Shown: positions 38,014-46,860, numbered from the stretch's first letter. The stretch: DNA of 64,000 bases from Hoeflea sp. (GCF_002733955.1 NZ_NVXQ01000008.1:124001-188000); one strand, 5' to 3'. The notes: generated from the letters alone by a model not told the origin. Numbers and translations are program-made.

Positions 38014-38736
38014 TTAGAGACTTATGTCGGAGTTCAGACGCCGGTCCGCAGTCATCGCACTCTGGATCTGCAGCACAATCTGCTCCGCATGTGCCTGCGC
38101 GATGCGATCGGCAGCCTCGATATCCTGCGCCTCAATGGCCGCCAGCATGACCTCATGTTCCTGCAGATAGATCTTTGGAAGCTCGTCATTGTAGGACGAG
38201 TAATAAAGCCGCAGCAGCCGCCGCCCCTCATCAAGCAGACGGATAAACAGATCGGTGTAGTAGCGATTCTTGCCGGCCTGCGCGATCGCCGCATGGAAAT
38301 TGCGGTTGACCTCGATCATCGCCGGAACGTCCTTGGCGTCCACCGCCTGCGTGTAGCTGTGCTGCAGATCCCAGATCGCCGCCAGCTCCTCCTCGGTGCG
38401 GTTGACGGCTGCCAGCCGGGTGGTCACCCGGTACATCAGCGACAAGGCATCGAAGAACTGCGGCAGGTTGGCAAAATCGATCGGCGCAACGATGGTGAAC
38501 CGGTTCGGCAGCGTGACCACAAGCCCCTCGCCGGCCAGTTTCACCATGGCCTCGCGGATCGGCGTGCGCGAAATGCCGAAGCGCTCGGCCAGCTTGACCT
38601 CGTCGATCGGGCTGCCGGGTTCGAGCGTGAGGTTGAGGATTTCATGCTTGAGCGTCTCGAAGACCGCACCGACACCCTGCCCGCGCTTGCGCTTGCCTTC
38701 AGGCAACTGCGTTGACACCGGCTCTTCAAGGCTCAT
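38014..38736 (-). CDS. GntR-family regulator, FCD subgroup
   Basis: This 240-residue regulator has an N-terminal winged helix (LKHEILNLTLEPGSPIDEVKLAERFGISRTPIREAMVKLAGEGLV) and a C-terminal all-helical FCD domain with metal-site histidines (NRNFHAAIAQAGKNRY; HEVMLAAIEAQD). It lies just upstream of the second TRAP cluster on the same strand and probably controls it. The 222-bp gap contains the 8-bp palindrome TGTCGACA at 37930-37937, a possible half of an operator. GGAG precedes the ATG. Confidence 0.9.
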   Translation of the reverse strand: MSLEEPVSTQLPEGKRKRGQGVGAVFETLKHEILNLTLEPGSPIDEVKLAERFGISRTPIREAMVKLAGEGLVVTLPNRFTIVAPIDFANLPQFFDALSLMYRVTTRLAAVNRTEEELAAIWDLQHSYTQAVDAKDVPAMIEVNRNFHAAIAQAGKNRYYTDLFIRLLDEGRRLLRLYYSSYNDELPKIYLQEHEVMLAAIEAQDIEAADRIAQAHAEQIVLQIQSAMTADRRLNSDISL

Positions 38737-38817
38737 GATTCACTCCAGATTTCCGCAACCCACGGCGAACCACTACAACCGCAAAGCAGCAAACACAATT
38801 CCCGGCGGGGCTGAAGG

Positions 38818-39093
38818 TCACCCTGCCAGCATCACCAACACCGCGATGGCAGCCAGCGTCTGTGCGCACATGATCATGTTCAGATAGCTTCGAAACGGCT
38901 GCTTTTGCGTCTTGTGGCGCAAGATCGATCGGCCCAGCAGCATTGCGGGCGCCCCGCCGAGTGCCGCCACCATCAACAACTGCCTTTCCGGGACCCGCCG
39001 TCTACCACGCAAAGCGCAGCTTTTGTCCCAGCCGAACAGCGCGAAACCGGTCAGATTGACTGCCACCCAATAGCCCGCCGCCACAAGAAACAT
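38818..39093 (-). CDS. DUF1294 small membrane protein
   Basis: This 91-residue protein has two to three membrane segments and the DUF1294 hallmarks NLTGFALFGWDKSCALRGRRRVPER, ALGGAPAMLLGRSILRHKTQKQPFR. The function of the family is not known. The short distance to the downstream decarboxylase stop suggests no shared operon. Confidence 0.85.
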   Translation of the reverse strand: MFLVAAGYWVAVNLTGFALFGWDKSCALRGRRRVPERQLLMVAALGGAPAMLLGRSILRHKTQKQPFRSYLNMIMCAQTLAAIAVLVMLAG

Positions 39094-39139
39094 TCCGCCG
39101 CCGCCCTTTCATGTCCCGCCTCGCCTGAGCACAGTCGGC

Positions 39140-41434
39140 TTATGCTGCCACGCAATCGGCGAAATAGGCTACCTGGCCGTCGCTGCCAATCTCCTGCACC
39201 AGGCCGTGGATATCGGTCTCGAAGCCCGGGCATTCGCGGGCGAACGCACGGTTGAACTTCAGGTACTCCACGATCTTGGTGTTGAACACCTCGCCCGGGA
39301 TCAACAGCGGAATGCCCGGCGGATAAGGCGTCACCAGGCTGGTGGTGATCCGGCCCTCGAGCGCGTCGATCGGCACCCGCTGCGTCGTCCGCTGGGCAAT
39401 ATGGGCAAAGGCATCGCTGGGCTTCATCGCCGGCGTCAAATTGCTCAGATACATCTCGGTCGACAGGATCGCCACGTCATACTTGGCATAGAGCGAGTGC
39501 ACGTGCTGGCACAGATCCCGCAAGCCCATCCTCTCGTAGCGCGGCTGCTTGGCGCAGAACTCGGGCATCACCCGCCACATCGGCTGGTTCTGATCGTAGT
39601 CATCCTTGAACTGCTGCAATTCGGTCAGCAGCGAATTCCAGCGCCCCTTGGTGATACCGATGGTGAACATGATGAAGAAGCTGTAGAGGCCGGTCTTTTC
39701 CACCACCACGCCGTGCTCGGCCAGGTACTTGGTCACGATCGAGGCGGGGATGCCGGTGTCCTCGAAGCGGCCGTCGAGATTGAGACCCGGCGTGATGATC
39801 GTCGCCTTGATCGGGTCAAGCATGTTGAAGCCCGGCGCCATGTCGCCGAAGCCGTGCCAGGAATCCTCGCCGTCGGAGGATTGCACCCCGTCGGCATCGG
39901 TGCGCTTGAGCACCCAGTCACGGGTCTCGCCGATGCCTTCCTCCTCGAGCTCGACCGGCGGGCCCCAGACCTGGAACCACCAGTCGCCCTCGCCGAACTC
40001 GTCGTCCACCTTGCGCATCGCCCGGCGGAAATCGAGCGCTTCGGCAATGCTTTCCTCGACCAGCGCGGTGCCACCGGGAGGCTCCATCATCGCCGCCGCC
40101 ACATCGCAGCTGGCAATGATCGAATATTGCGGGCTGGTGGATGTGTGCATCAGGTAGGCCTCGTTGAAGAGGTGACGGTCCAACTTGGTGTCCTGACTGT
40201 CCTGCACCAACACATGGCTTGCCTGGCTGATACCGGCCAAAAGCTTGTGAATCGATTGCGTCGCATAGGTCACCGAATGCATCGGCCGCGCCCGCTTGCG
40301 GCCCATCGAATGGTAGCTGCCATAGAAGGGATGGAACGCCGCATGCGGCAGCCAGGCCTCGTCGAAATGCAGGTTTTCGACATAGCCGTCGAGCAGATCC
40401 TTCACGGTCTCGGTGTTGTACAGGACCCCGTCATAGGTCGACTGCGTCAGCGTCATGATCCGCGGCTTGACCGTGTCGGCGTCCACGCCATCAAGCAACG
40501 GATTGGCCCGGATCTTGGATTTGATCGAGCTGATCTCGAACTCGCTCTGCGGGATCGGGCCGATGATGCCGTAATGGTTGCGTGTCGGTTTCAAAAACAC
40601 CGGAACTGCACCGGTCATGATGATCGAGTGCAGGATCGATTTGTGACAATTGCGGTCGACCACCACCACATCGCCCGGCGCCACAGTGTGGTGCCAGACC
40701 ATCTTGTTCGAGGTCGAGGTGCCGTTGGTGACAAAGAAGCAATGGTCGGCATTGAAGATCCGCGCCGCATTGCGCTCCGACGCGCCGATGGCGCCATTGT
40801 GATCCAGCAGCTGTCCCAGCTCTTCCACGGAGTTGCAGACATCGGCGCGCAGCATGTTTTCACCGTAGAACTGGTGGTACATCTGCCCGATCGGGCTTTT
40901 CAGAAACGCTACGCCGCCGGAGTGGCCGGGACAGTGCCAGGAGTAGGATCCGTCCTCGGCATAGTCGAGCAGCGCCTTGAAGAACGGCGGCTGGATGCCC
41001 TCAAGATATTTCTTGGCCTCACGGATAATGTGCCGCGCCACGAACTCCGGCGTGTCTTCAAACATGTGAATGAAGCCGTGCAGCTCGCGCAGAATATCAT
41101 TGGGCAGGTGGCGGCTGGTCTTGGTTTCACCGTAGATGTAGATCGGCACATCGGCATTCTTCCAGCGCACCTCCTCGATGAAGTTGCGGAGATTGAGCAC
41201 CGCCGGATCAAGGTCCGGCCCCGGGCTGAATTCCTCGTCATCGATCGACAGCACAAAGGCACTGGCGCGCGACTGCTGCTGGGCAAACTGCGAAAGATCG
41301 CCGTAGCCCGTCACGCCCAGAACTTCGAACCCTTCATTCTCGATCGCCTCCGCCATGGCGCGAATGCCAAGCCCCGAGGAATTCTCCGAGCGAAAATCTT
41401 CATCGATGATGACAACGGGAAAGCGAAACTTCAT
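39140..41434 (-). CDS. Orn/Lys/Arg decarboxylase, class I (fold type I)
   Basis: This 764-residue PLP enzyme has an N-terminal wing domain of receiver-like fold (VVIIDEDFRSENSSGLGIRAMAEAIENEG), a PLP domain with FHFDEAW-type LHFDEAWLPHAAFHPFYG and the PLP lysine in TYATQSIHKLLAGISQASHV, and a C-terminal domain. It decarboxylates a basic amino acid to a polyamine or helps acid resistance. Which of ornithine, lysine or arginine it uses cannot be settled from sequence alone. AGGAC lies before the ATG. It is the last chromosomal gene before the island. Confidence 0.92.
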   Translation of the reverse strand: MKFRFPVVIIDEDFRSENSSGLGIRAMAEAIENEGFEVLGVTGYGDLSQFAQQQSRASAFVLSIDDEEFSPGPDLDPAVLNLRNFIEEVRWKNADVPIYIYGETKTSRHLPNDILRELHGFIHMFEDTPEFVARHIIREAKKYLEGIQPPFFKALLDYAEDGSYSWHCPGHSGGVAFLKSPIGQMYHQFYGENMLRADVCNSVEELGQLLDHNGAIGASERNAARIFNADHCFFVTNGTSTSNKMVWHHTVAPGDVVVVDRNCHKSILHSIIMTGAVPVFLKPTRNHYGIIGPIPQSEFEISSIKSKIRANPLLDGVDADTVKPRIMTLTQSTYDGVLYNTETVKDLLDGYVENLHFDEAWLPHAAFHPFYGSYHSMGRKRARPMHSVTYATQSIHKLLAGISQASHVLVQDSQDTKLDRHLFNEAYLMHTSTSPQYSIIASCDVAAAMMEPPGGTALVEESIAEALDFRRAMRKVDDEFGEGDWWFQVWGPPVELEEEGIGETRDWVLKRTDADGVQSSDGEDSWHGFGDMAPGFNMLDPIKATIITPGLNLDGRFEDTGIPASIVTKYLAEHGVVVEKTGLYSFFIMFTIGITKGRWNSLLTELQQFKDDYDQNQPMWRVMPEFCAKQPRYERMGLRDLCQHVHSLYAKYDVAILSTEMYLSNLTPAMKPSDAFAHIAQRTTQRVPIDALEGRITTSLVTPYPPGIPLLIPGEVFNTKIVEYLKFNRAFARECPGFETDIHGLVQEIGSDGQVAYFADCVAA

Positions 41435-41625
41435 GGCAATGTCCTAGCGGGAAGACCAAGGCGGTAACAAGCAGCAGGAAACAACCGGAACCCCGCCAGT
41501 TTTCAGCGGAACCGGCTCCCGTGCATCAAGTGCAGTGTCTATAACACACACGACAAAGGCTTGAAGATGATGATGCGCGAGAACACATTTCGGCGGCACG
41601 GCCAAAGCTGTTTCGGGTGACGGCA

Positions 41626-41729
41626 GGCAAAGCATAAGCAAGAATGGCGGAGGAGAGAGGACGAAGTCCGAACCGGGAGCCATTGCGCTTTGGGTTGGCG
41701 GGCGGCAAAGCGCAAACAAAAATGGCGGA
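41626..41729. repeat. Direct repeats 78 bp apart next to the attachment remnant
   Basis: The 26-bp segments 41626-41651 and 41704-41729 differ at only about four positions and both end in AATGGCGGA. The first is followed by a degraded GGAGAGAGG, the second by the exact tRNA-Ser end. They may be successive attachment-site scars. Confidence 0.55.
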
Positions 41730-41742
41730 GAGGGTGGGATTC
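41723..41742 (-). mobile_element. tRNA-Ser 3'-end fragment, likely attachment site (att) of the island
   Basis: Read on the minus strand the 20 bp give GAATCCCACCCTCTCCGCCA, the T-arm end, acceptor strand and CCA of a tRNA-Ser. The tRNA body does not follow (the next bases are TCCCCCAAAG), so it is a duplicated 3' end, as left by a tyrosine integrase using a tRNA gene. The orientation puts the inserted DNA to the right. The match to tRNA-Ser is from memory of the family, not a search. Confidence 0.6.
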
Positions 41743-42075
41743 TCCCCCAAAGTCCATAGTATATTGACAGAATTAGCTAAATTGAGCCTAGCCACAATCT
41801 CAACGATACACTCCACGATACACCCAATTTATTACGGTCGCAATGCGCAGGAATTTTTCTCTCGCCACTGACTGCAACAGTATTAGACTTTCTTGTTTTG
41901 CAACTGCGCGTTTCGTGACGTGGCGGCATCAGAATAGTCTTCTCACGGTGGGCACTTGATTGGCCAGATGAAATAGGAAGGGAAAGAGTGGTTAGGCGTC
42001 GGCGTGATCATCATTGCCAAATGGTGGTGTGGCGGCAGTAACAGTGTAAGCGCGAACCAGCAAAGCCATATCAAT

Positions 42076-42092
42076 GCGGAAATAATTTCCGC
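42076..42092. promoter_or_regulatory. Perfect 17-bp palindrome GCGGAAA-TAA-TTTCCGC (copy 1)
   Basis: The same sequence recurs at 60819-60835 upstream of the second island operon. Here it lies in the gene-poor left border, 114 bp after the end of the defence operon, with no gene start next to it. It may be an operator left from a lost gene or a site for an island protein. Confidence 0.6.
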
Positions 42093-42205
42093 TTACAGGA
42101 TAATTCTCAGATGGATCAATCGCAGCGCGTCATTTGGAAAAAACAAACATTTTGATGGAAATTTTACCGCCAATATCACATCCGAAACAATGGAATAGAT
42201 GAAAA

Positions 42206-43138
42206 TTAAGCACCCCTCTGGGTAATGTCACCATTGGCCTCCACGCAAAGAACACTTCGACACAAATCGTAAGCCGCCGATTCTAATCTAAATCGTTTTG
42301 CCAGTTCGATCACCTCACTCAACGGCAGCGCCGTTAGCAAAACGTCTTCGCCGTTATGATTTGTTCCGAAGCCCGAATGAGACGCAATGCCCCCGCAATC
42401 ACAAAGCACATACCTGTCATGAAAGGCAGGACCTGGCTTTCGGCGCTGCCATTCAAATACCTCGATTGAAAACCCCTCTGGAATATTCACGCCAAACACT
42501 GCTTGTATATTCGCCTTGAGAACTTCAAGCTCGTAATCACCTCCGTCCTTGCGATGTATCTGGATATTTGCCTCGGCAATTCCAGCGCTGCTCATTCGTT
42601 GCATCATGGCAATGAGCGGCCCAGCATAGCGGGCCGATATAATCTCAAAGTACGGGTCTACGATCATGACCTCTTTTGCAGCACACAATAGCGGCGCTAC
42701 ACCGTCAGCAAACCCGTCGTTCGTCATTAGAACACGCCAGGAGGTGGTAGCTTGGAACAGAGGCGTGTTCTCGTCTAAATCCGCTGCGACAAGGACAGCC
42801 TGGCTGCCGGCCACAGCTGTTTCTGAAATGATTGCGTTGAAGGGTTTTGCTTTGTGCTGAGCTAGGGCGTTATCCAACCATGATGTATTTGGGTCAAAAT
42901 CTCTTCGGCTCGGAACAAGCGCAAACCTCTTCATCGCCAAAAGCTTCTCAATTGCCTTTTTCCGCTCCACATCTCTCATTTCGGATCGCTTGATTGCCTC
43001 GTGTACGGACGCCTCCCATTTTTTTGGGAACCGAGAAATTAAACGCCCTTTTTCAAAGCCGAACTTTTCAGCAAGATATCTAAAGCGCGCCCAATCGGTC
43101 GCGATTGCCTCGGGCTCTACCGCATATTCATGGATCAT
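42206..43138 (-). CDS. Phospholipase-D-like protein coupled to the DUF3696 ATPase
   Basis: This 310-residue protein has a helical, charged N-terminus (about 1-70) and a C-terminal region with MIVDPYFEI (158-166) and FHDRYVL (239-245, His240-Asp241-Arg242), which resemble a degenerate PLD HxK motif as in the PLD-like proteins of defence loci. Only one such motif is seen, so a dimer or an inactive fold is possible. Its ATG shares one base with the ATPase stop (TGATG), so the two proteins are made together. Nuclease or phospholipase action is inferred. Lower GC than the core genes. Confidence 0.65.
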   Translation of the reverse strand: MIHEYAVEPEAIATDWARFRYLAEKFGFEKGRLISRFPKKWEASVHEAIKRSEMRDVERKKAIEKLLAMKRFALVPSRRDFDPNTSWLDNALAQHKAKPFNAIISETAVAGSQAVLVAADLDENTPLFQATTSWRVLMTNDGFADGVAPLLCAAKEVMIVDPYFEIISARYAGPLIAMMQRMSSAGIAEANIQIHRKDGGDYELEVLKANIQAVFGVNIPEGFSIEVFEWQRRKPGPAFHDRYVLCDCGGIASHSGFGTNHNGEDVLLTALPLSEVIELAKRFRLESAAYDLCRSVLCVEANGDITQRGA

Positions 43139-44829
43139 CAGAAGAGTTCCTCTGCACGCTCTTCAAAAAAGCCCTTGGGCCAACGATCCATGAAATCACC
43201 ATCGCCACTCACGCGCAGCGGTCGAAAAATTACACCCTCATCCGTTGTCTCAACGTAGATCACCGAAAGGTTTTTTGGAATGAGTGATGGAACGCCTGGT
43301 GGCAACTCACCTTCACTTGTTTCCCTGACCCTTCTGAGCAACCTCAGCATGATGTGCTCGCTGTGGGTTTCCACGAGCAGTGTCTTGCCTGAACCAAACG
43401 AGCTTTCGCCTGGCATTACCGCTTGGATGAAAAGGTCACCGACGCCCACCTGAATTGCGGGATGGATATGAAGCTCTGGCTGTTCGATTGCCAGAATGCC
43501 GTCCTTGTCCCGAAGGCATCCAACGATCACGGGGATCATCTGGGAGATGCCGACGCCGACATCGCTCGGAGCAACATTGATACCTCTAACGACGTCACGC
43601 AACACGATCTCGGTCCGCGAGGTCAGTTTCTGAAATTCTTCCTGTAGCTCGCCAATATCGTCTTCACTGATGCCGCGCTTGAACAATTGATCGATCCGGC
43701 TGGAGACAGGAATCTCCAAATATTCGGATTTCGCAATTTCATAGCTCGTGGCGAGTCTATCCTCTCCGTTCAGCCAGGCATTAACGCTGTCTAACAGTGT
43801 TCCTTTTGGGTCCGAATAGAGAAGGTCCCAAGCCGCCAAACCTTGCGCCCAGCGCCCCTCATCAGGTGAGAACTGAGGCCGGAAGGCTCTTGGCGGGATA
43901 TCTCTCAATGGGCCAATATAGGTCATATCGGAGAGATAATCGCGAGCGATCCTCAATGGTCCAATGATCAATTCATCAAGCAAAGCAGAAAGACCACGTA
44001 CTCGCGGGGTGCTGTTTTCCAGTTCGAATTTATTTGGCTCCGGATCACGCAGCTCCAAATCCCAAGGCTTATCAATCTCGGGAAGCGCCCCGATAACGGA
44101 AGCTGCGGCGACACGAAATTCGTTACTATCTTTGATGTCGATAGCCGTTGCCATATCTCGGGAAAGTTCCCAAAACTCGGCGCTTAATTTGGTGCCAATC
44201 GGATCGCTTTCCGCATCGGTGTCCTGCACCTCGTCATCGGCGTCTTTGTATTCCTCTAGCAATGGGTGCTGGAAATTGAAGTCCGTCAGCTGTGCCTGCC
44301 CGCTCTGGGGAGGCGACTTGATCGTTGCAACTCTCTCACCATCCATTTCAACGATGAGCGTCGAAACGAATGGGGCATTGATCAGATCGCTCCACCGCAT
44401 TTCCAGAGAAATGCCTATCTGCTGCACGACTGCATACTCTTTCAAATCGGTGTTCTCACCGACTATGTAGCGGATACGGAGGTTCTCGAACTCAGGGGAG
44501 CCAAGTGAATTCCCATTGTTAATAGGGAGTCGCTCACTTCCCTGATCATCCGACAGATCGATCACCAGCTTGATGGCCATGGCTTTCGACAGATCGTGAT
44601 TGTGGATCAGATTCCTAAAGCCGCCGAGGTCGATCAGGCCACCCGCAATGGTCTGGTCTGGATCAGGATTCTGCCGTTCGAGGATTTCTCGAACATAGTG
44701 AAGTGCCTGAAGGATGGTACTCTTACCTGCACTATTGGGGCCAAACAGAAGCGTAATCGGCTTGAGGTCTATCACCTGCCTTATGCCAACACCCTTGAAA
44801 TTTTCGACCTCTAACCGACTTAGCCGCAT
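43138..44829 (-). CDS. AAA ATPase, OLD/ABC-like with DUF3696 C-terminus
   Basis: This 563-residue protein begins MRLSRLEVENFKGVG, with Walker A GPNSAGKST (30-38), a late Walker B ILAIEQPELHIHP and an H-loop like LLVETHSEHIMLRLL, that is an ABC-type split ATPase like OLD or RecF proteins. It ends with a DUF3696-like tail (GDGDFMDRWPKGFFEERAEEL). Such ATPases are paired with effectors in many anti-phage systems. No TOPRIM domain is seen, so the effector would be the downstream PLD-like protein. The start follows the previous gene by 14 bp; an upstream frame extension to 44937 overlaps that gene and is rejected. Confidence 0.82.
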   Translation of the reverse strand: MRLSRLEVENFKGVGIRQVIDLKPITLLFGPNSAGKSTILQALHYVREILERQNPDPDQTIAGGLIDLGGFRNLIHNHDLSKAMAIKLVIDLSDDQGSERLPINNGNSLGSPEFENLRIRYIVGENTDLKEYAVVQQIGISLEMRWSDLINAPFVSTLIVEMDGERVATIKSPPQSGQAQLTDFNFQHPLLEEYKDADDEVQDTDAESDPIGTKLSAEFWELSRDMATAIDIKDSNEFRVAAASVIGALPEIDKPWDLELRDPEPNKFELENSTPRVRGLSALLDELIIGPLRIARDYLSDMTYIGPLRDIPPRAFRPQFSPDEGRWAQGLAAWDLLYSDPKGTLLDSVNAWLNGEDRLATSYEIAKSEYLEIPVSSRIDQLFKRGISEDDIGELQEEFQKLTSRTEIVLRDVVRGINVAPSDVGVGISQMIPVIVGCLRDKDGILAIEQPELHIHPAIQVGVGDLFIQAVMPGESSFGSGKTLLVETHSEHIMLRLLRRVRETSEGELPPGVPSLIPKNLSVIYVETTDEGVIFRPLRVSGDGDFMDRWPKGFFEERAEELF

Positions 44830-44843
44830 AGTATTCTCGCTGA

Positions 44844-45827
44844 TTATTTGACGCCTTTGGCCTTGCCGGGAGCAGCAAGGATTTTTGGCATTTTGGAAAA
44901 ACAGAAGAGTTGAAAAGCGCGCTCTATTGCGCCCCATTCACCGGTGTAAAATTCACCTGCCTGTGAGGTGAATTCCTTAGCAAAGCGGGCTTTGAGTTCA
45001 GTCTCATAAGTGTGGGCAGTGTTTCCGTCTTCGAAGGGTTGATGATGCATCAATGCCCATCGGCAGACTGCGCGTTCGGGAAAACCGCCATTGACCTCTT
45101 TCAACCTACGGAGTGGATCGTTGGACCGACCGATTTTGACCAGTGCCTTGCCAACATGCGGACCAGAATTTCCGAGCAACATCTCCGCGTTCGTTGATAG
45201 CTTCATCAGGTAGAGATGATTCTCTCCATCTTCGTGCTTTGAGTTTCGATCCCCAAAACTTGGCGGGATACCTTTGGAGGGCTTGAGCACCTCTTCCATA
45301 GTGCCCTTACGGAGGTCATCTTCGCCAATAGGCGGCTCGCCGAACACATTGACTTGATACACTGGGTGGCTGAATGCGCGACGCTTCTCGTCCTGTTCCA
45401 GCAGAACTGCCTTGGTCGTTCGTTCAAATCGGTACTTATTGTCATATGACTTGGGTGCGATGGTCTTGATATGAACTCGGTTGATCACACGCCAAGCCCG
45501 GACGACTTTGATACCGTACGTCCACCGGTCTTCAAAGCTATGATCAAGCTTCCACTGCTTTGAGGCTTCGTTCTGCCGATCCACATCGAGGCATCGTTCC
45601 AGTTTGATCTCCAGGAAACCCAAAATTTGGCGCTGCAAATCCACCTGGGTCAATGAGTCAACGGCTCCATAGATAAGAACCAGATCACCGTCCTTCATCT
45701 TGCGGAACATGTCTTCGCGTTGAGCTTCATGTGTGAAGCCGATATAACCGGCCTCCTCCGGATTAAAACCGTAAAACGCGCGGACCCAAATCTGTCGATC
45801 TTCAGGGCTGAATTGTTCGAGCTTCAT
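44844..45827 (-). CDS. PUA/EVE-like domain fused to a GIY-YIG (T5orf172/MUG113-like) nuclease
   Basis: This 327-residue protein has two parts. The N-terminal half (about 10-165: WVRAFYGFNPEEAGYIGF, KMKDGDLVLIYGAVDS, ILGFLEIKLERC) looks like a PUA-type EVE/ASCH fold, the class of domain that reads modified bases; this assignment is by pattern and moderate. The C-terminal half has LYLMKLS (205-211), VKIGRSNDPLRRLKEVN (230-246), a Glu in TYETELKARF (273-282) and GEFYTGEW (291-298), matching the GIY, YIG, R, E and N blocks of T5orf172-type nucleases. ATG at 45827 overlaps the previous stop by four bases; a GTG two codons upstream is possible. Confidence 0.7.
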   Translation of the reverse strand: MKLEQFSPEDRQIWVRAFYGFNPEEAGYIGFTHEAQREDMFRKMKDGDLVLIYGAVDSLTQVDLQRQILGFLEIKLERCLDVDRQNEASKQWKLDHSFEDRWTYGIKVVRAWRVINRVHIKTIAPKSYDNKYRFERTTKAVLLEQDEKRRAFSHPVYQVNVFGEPPIGEDDLRKGTMEEVLKPSKGIPPSFGDRNSKHEDGENHLYLMKLSTNAEMLLGNSGPHVGKALVKIGRSNDPLRRLKEVNGGFPERAVCRWALMHHQPFEDGNTAHTYETELKARFAKEFTSQAGEFYTGEWGAIERAFQLFCFSKMPKILAAPGKAKGVK

Positions 45828-46852
45828 CCCCACACCTTTGCCGTGTCTACGTCAAAGAAGTGGACACTGAGCTTGTTCTTTCTGGGTGTTTCGGCACGGA
45901 AGTCTGCAAAGCTGAATGCCTTGGCGATAATCCGCCTATTGCTCTCGGAGTCGGGATCGCCAAAGAGGCCGACGAACAGATCGCTGATTCTGCCCTCAGG
46001 GACTTTTCTCAGCACATGATCATCATTGTCGTCGAATGAATGGCCGAAGACGAACAGCGATCCGCTGATGCTGGAAAAGCTGCGAAGTGCCTTGTGCAGG
46101 TAGGCGCTGTGCATGATCTTGTCGAGCTTATCATGACTGTGACCCTCGGCGACAAAGAGCGGATACTTCTCTTCATCAAGGGCTGAGCGAACCTGTTCGA
46201 CGATCGGGATATCGGTCTTCGACCAAGTGTATTTTGTTATCTCATAGCCGGCGTCGAAGATATGCAGTGCGCCATGGAGAAAGTGCACCGTGGGCGAGTT
46301 GCTATCCTGCCAAGAGACATACGGGGCTGCTTCATTGCCTTCGGGGTGTCTAAATCCGTCATCGCATCTGATGTTCAACTCATCAACATCGTCATGCATC
46401 AGAGCCCAGTAAAGCAACACGTCGTAGTTCAGCGTATAGATGTGATCGAAATTGACCAGGAATGCTCGACAGGCCGCATACTGCTCGTTGTCAATGTCAT
46501 AAGGTCGGTCGGGGTGGTTCAGCGCAATAGCGTTGGCGAGAATTGTCTTGATGGCAGACGCGTCTTTTTCGATCTGCTCCACCAATTCGGGAGAGCTTTC
46601 CTTGTAGCAGGCCAGGATTTTGGCCATATCAACCAACAGCCGAATTACTGCCTCGAAGTCTTGAGTACCGAGTGCTTCAAACACTGCCTGCGCGTAAGGC
46701 ACAGATGAAAAATCAGCTTTGCTGAATAGTGATCCGTAGCTGAAAATGTCCGGCTTCAGGGCTATGCTGAAACCGTTGCCGAGGAGAACGTGCTTCCGCG
46801 CTCCTGCCCTTTTAAGGCAATCTTCAAAGCTGTGAATTGGTATCCTTGCCAT
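45824..46852 (-). CDS. DUF4917 SIR2-like protein
   Basis: This 342-residue protein carries HVLLGNGFSIAL (21-32, the place of the Rossmann GAGxS motif), IYTLNYDVLLYWAL (138-151, TLNYD) and VHFLHGALHIFD (189-200), the order seen in SIR2-like and DUF4917 proteins. SIR2-like effectors of Thoeris, defence-associated sirtuin (DSR) and short Argonaute systems deplete NAD+ during phage infection, so it may be a NADase effector; that is inference. The ATG at 46852 has GAGGTG five bases upstream; a GTG at 46864 overlapping the previous stop is the alternative. The C-terminus overlaps the next gene by four bases. Confidence 0.75.
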   Translation of the reverse strand: MARIPIHSFEDCLKRAGARKHVLLGNGFSIALKPDIFSYGSLFSKADFSSVPYAQAVFEALGTQDFEAVIRLLVDMAKILACYKESSPELVEQIEKDASAIKTILANAIALNHPDRPYDIDNEQYAACRAFLVNFDHIYTLNYDVLLYWALMHDDVDELNIRCDDGFRHPEGNEAAPYVSWQDSNSPTVHFLHGALHIFDAGYEITKYTWSKTDIPIVEQVRSALDEEKYPLFVAEGHSHDKLDKIMHSAYLHKALRSFSSISGSLFVFGHSFDDNDDHVLRKVPEGRISDLFVGLFGDPDSESNRRIIAKAFSFADFRAETPRKNKLSVHFFDVDTAKVWG

Positions 46853-46860
46853 CACCCACC

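Larger units (their letters stand above)
41435..42205. other. Left island border, about 770 bp without a supported gene
   Basis: Short frames lack ribosome sites. The segment holds a pair of direct repeats, a tRNA-Ser 3' end remnant and a palindrome shared with a distant island promoter (listed separately). AT content rises clearly after about 41760. Confidence 0.6.

Noticed and set aside
39206-41467. 753-residue plus-strand frame opposite the decarboxylase
   Set aside because: The minus strand has all PLP-enzyme motifs; the plus frame is the mirrored open frame.
41645-41680. The first repeat copy as a complete tRNA
   Set aside because: No cloverleaf can be formed; only fragments resembling the acceptor end are present.
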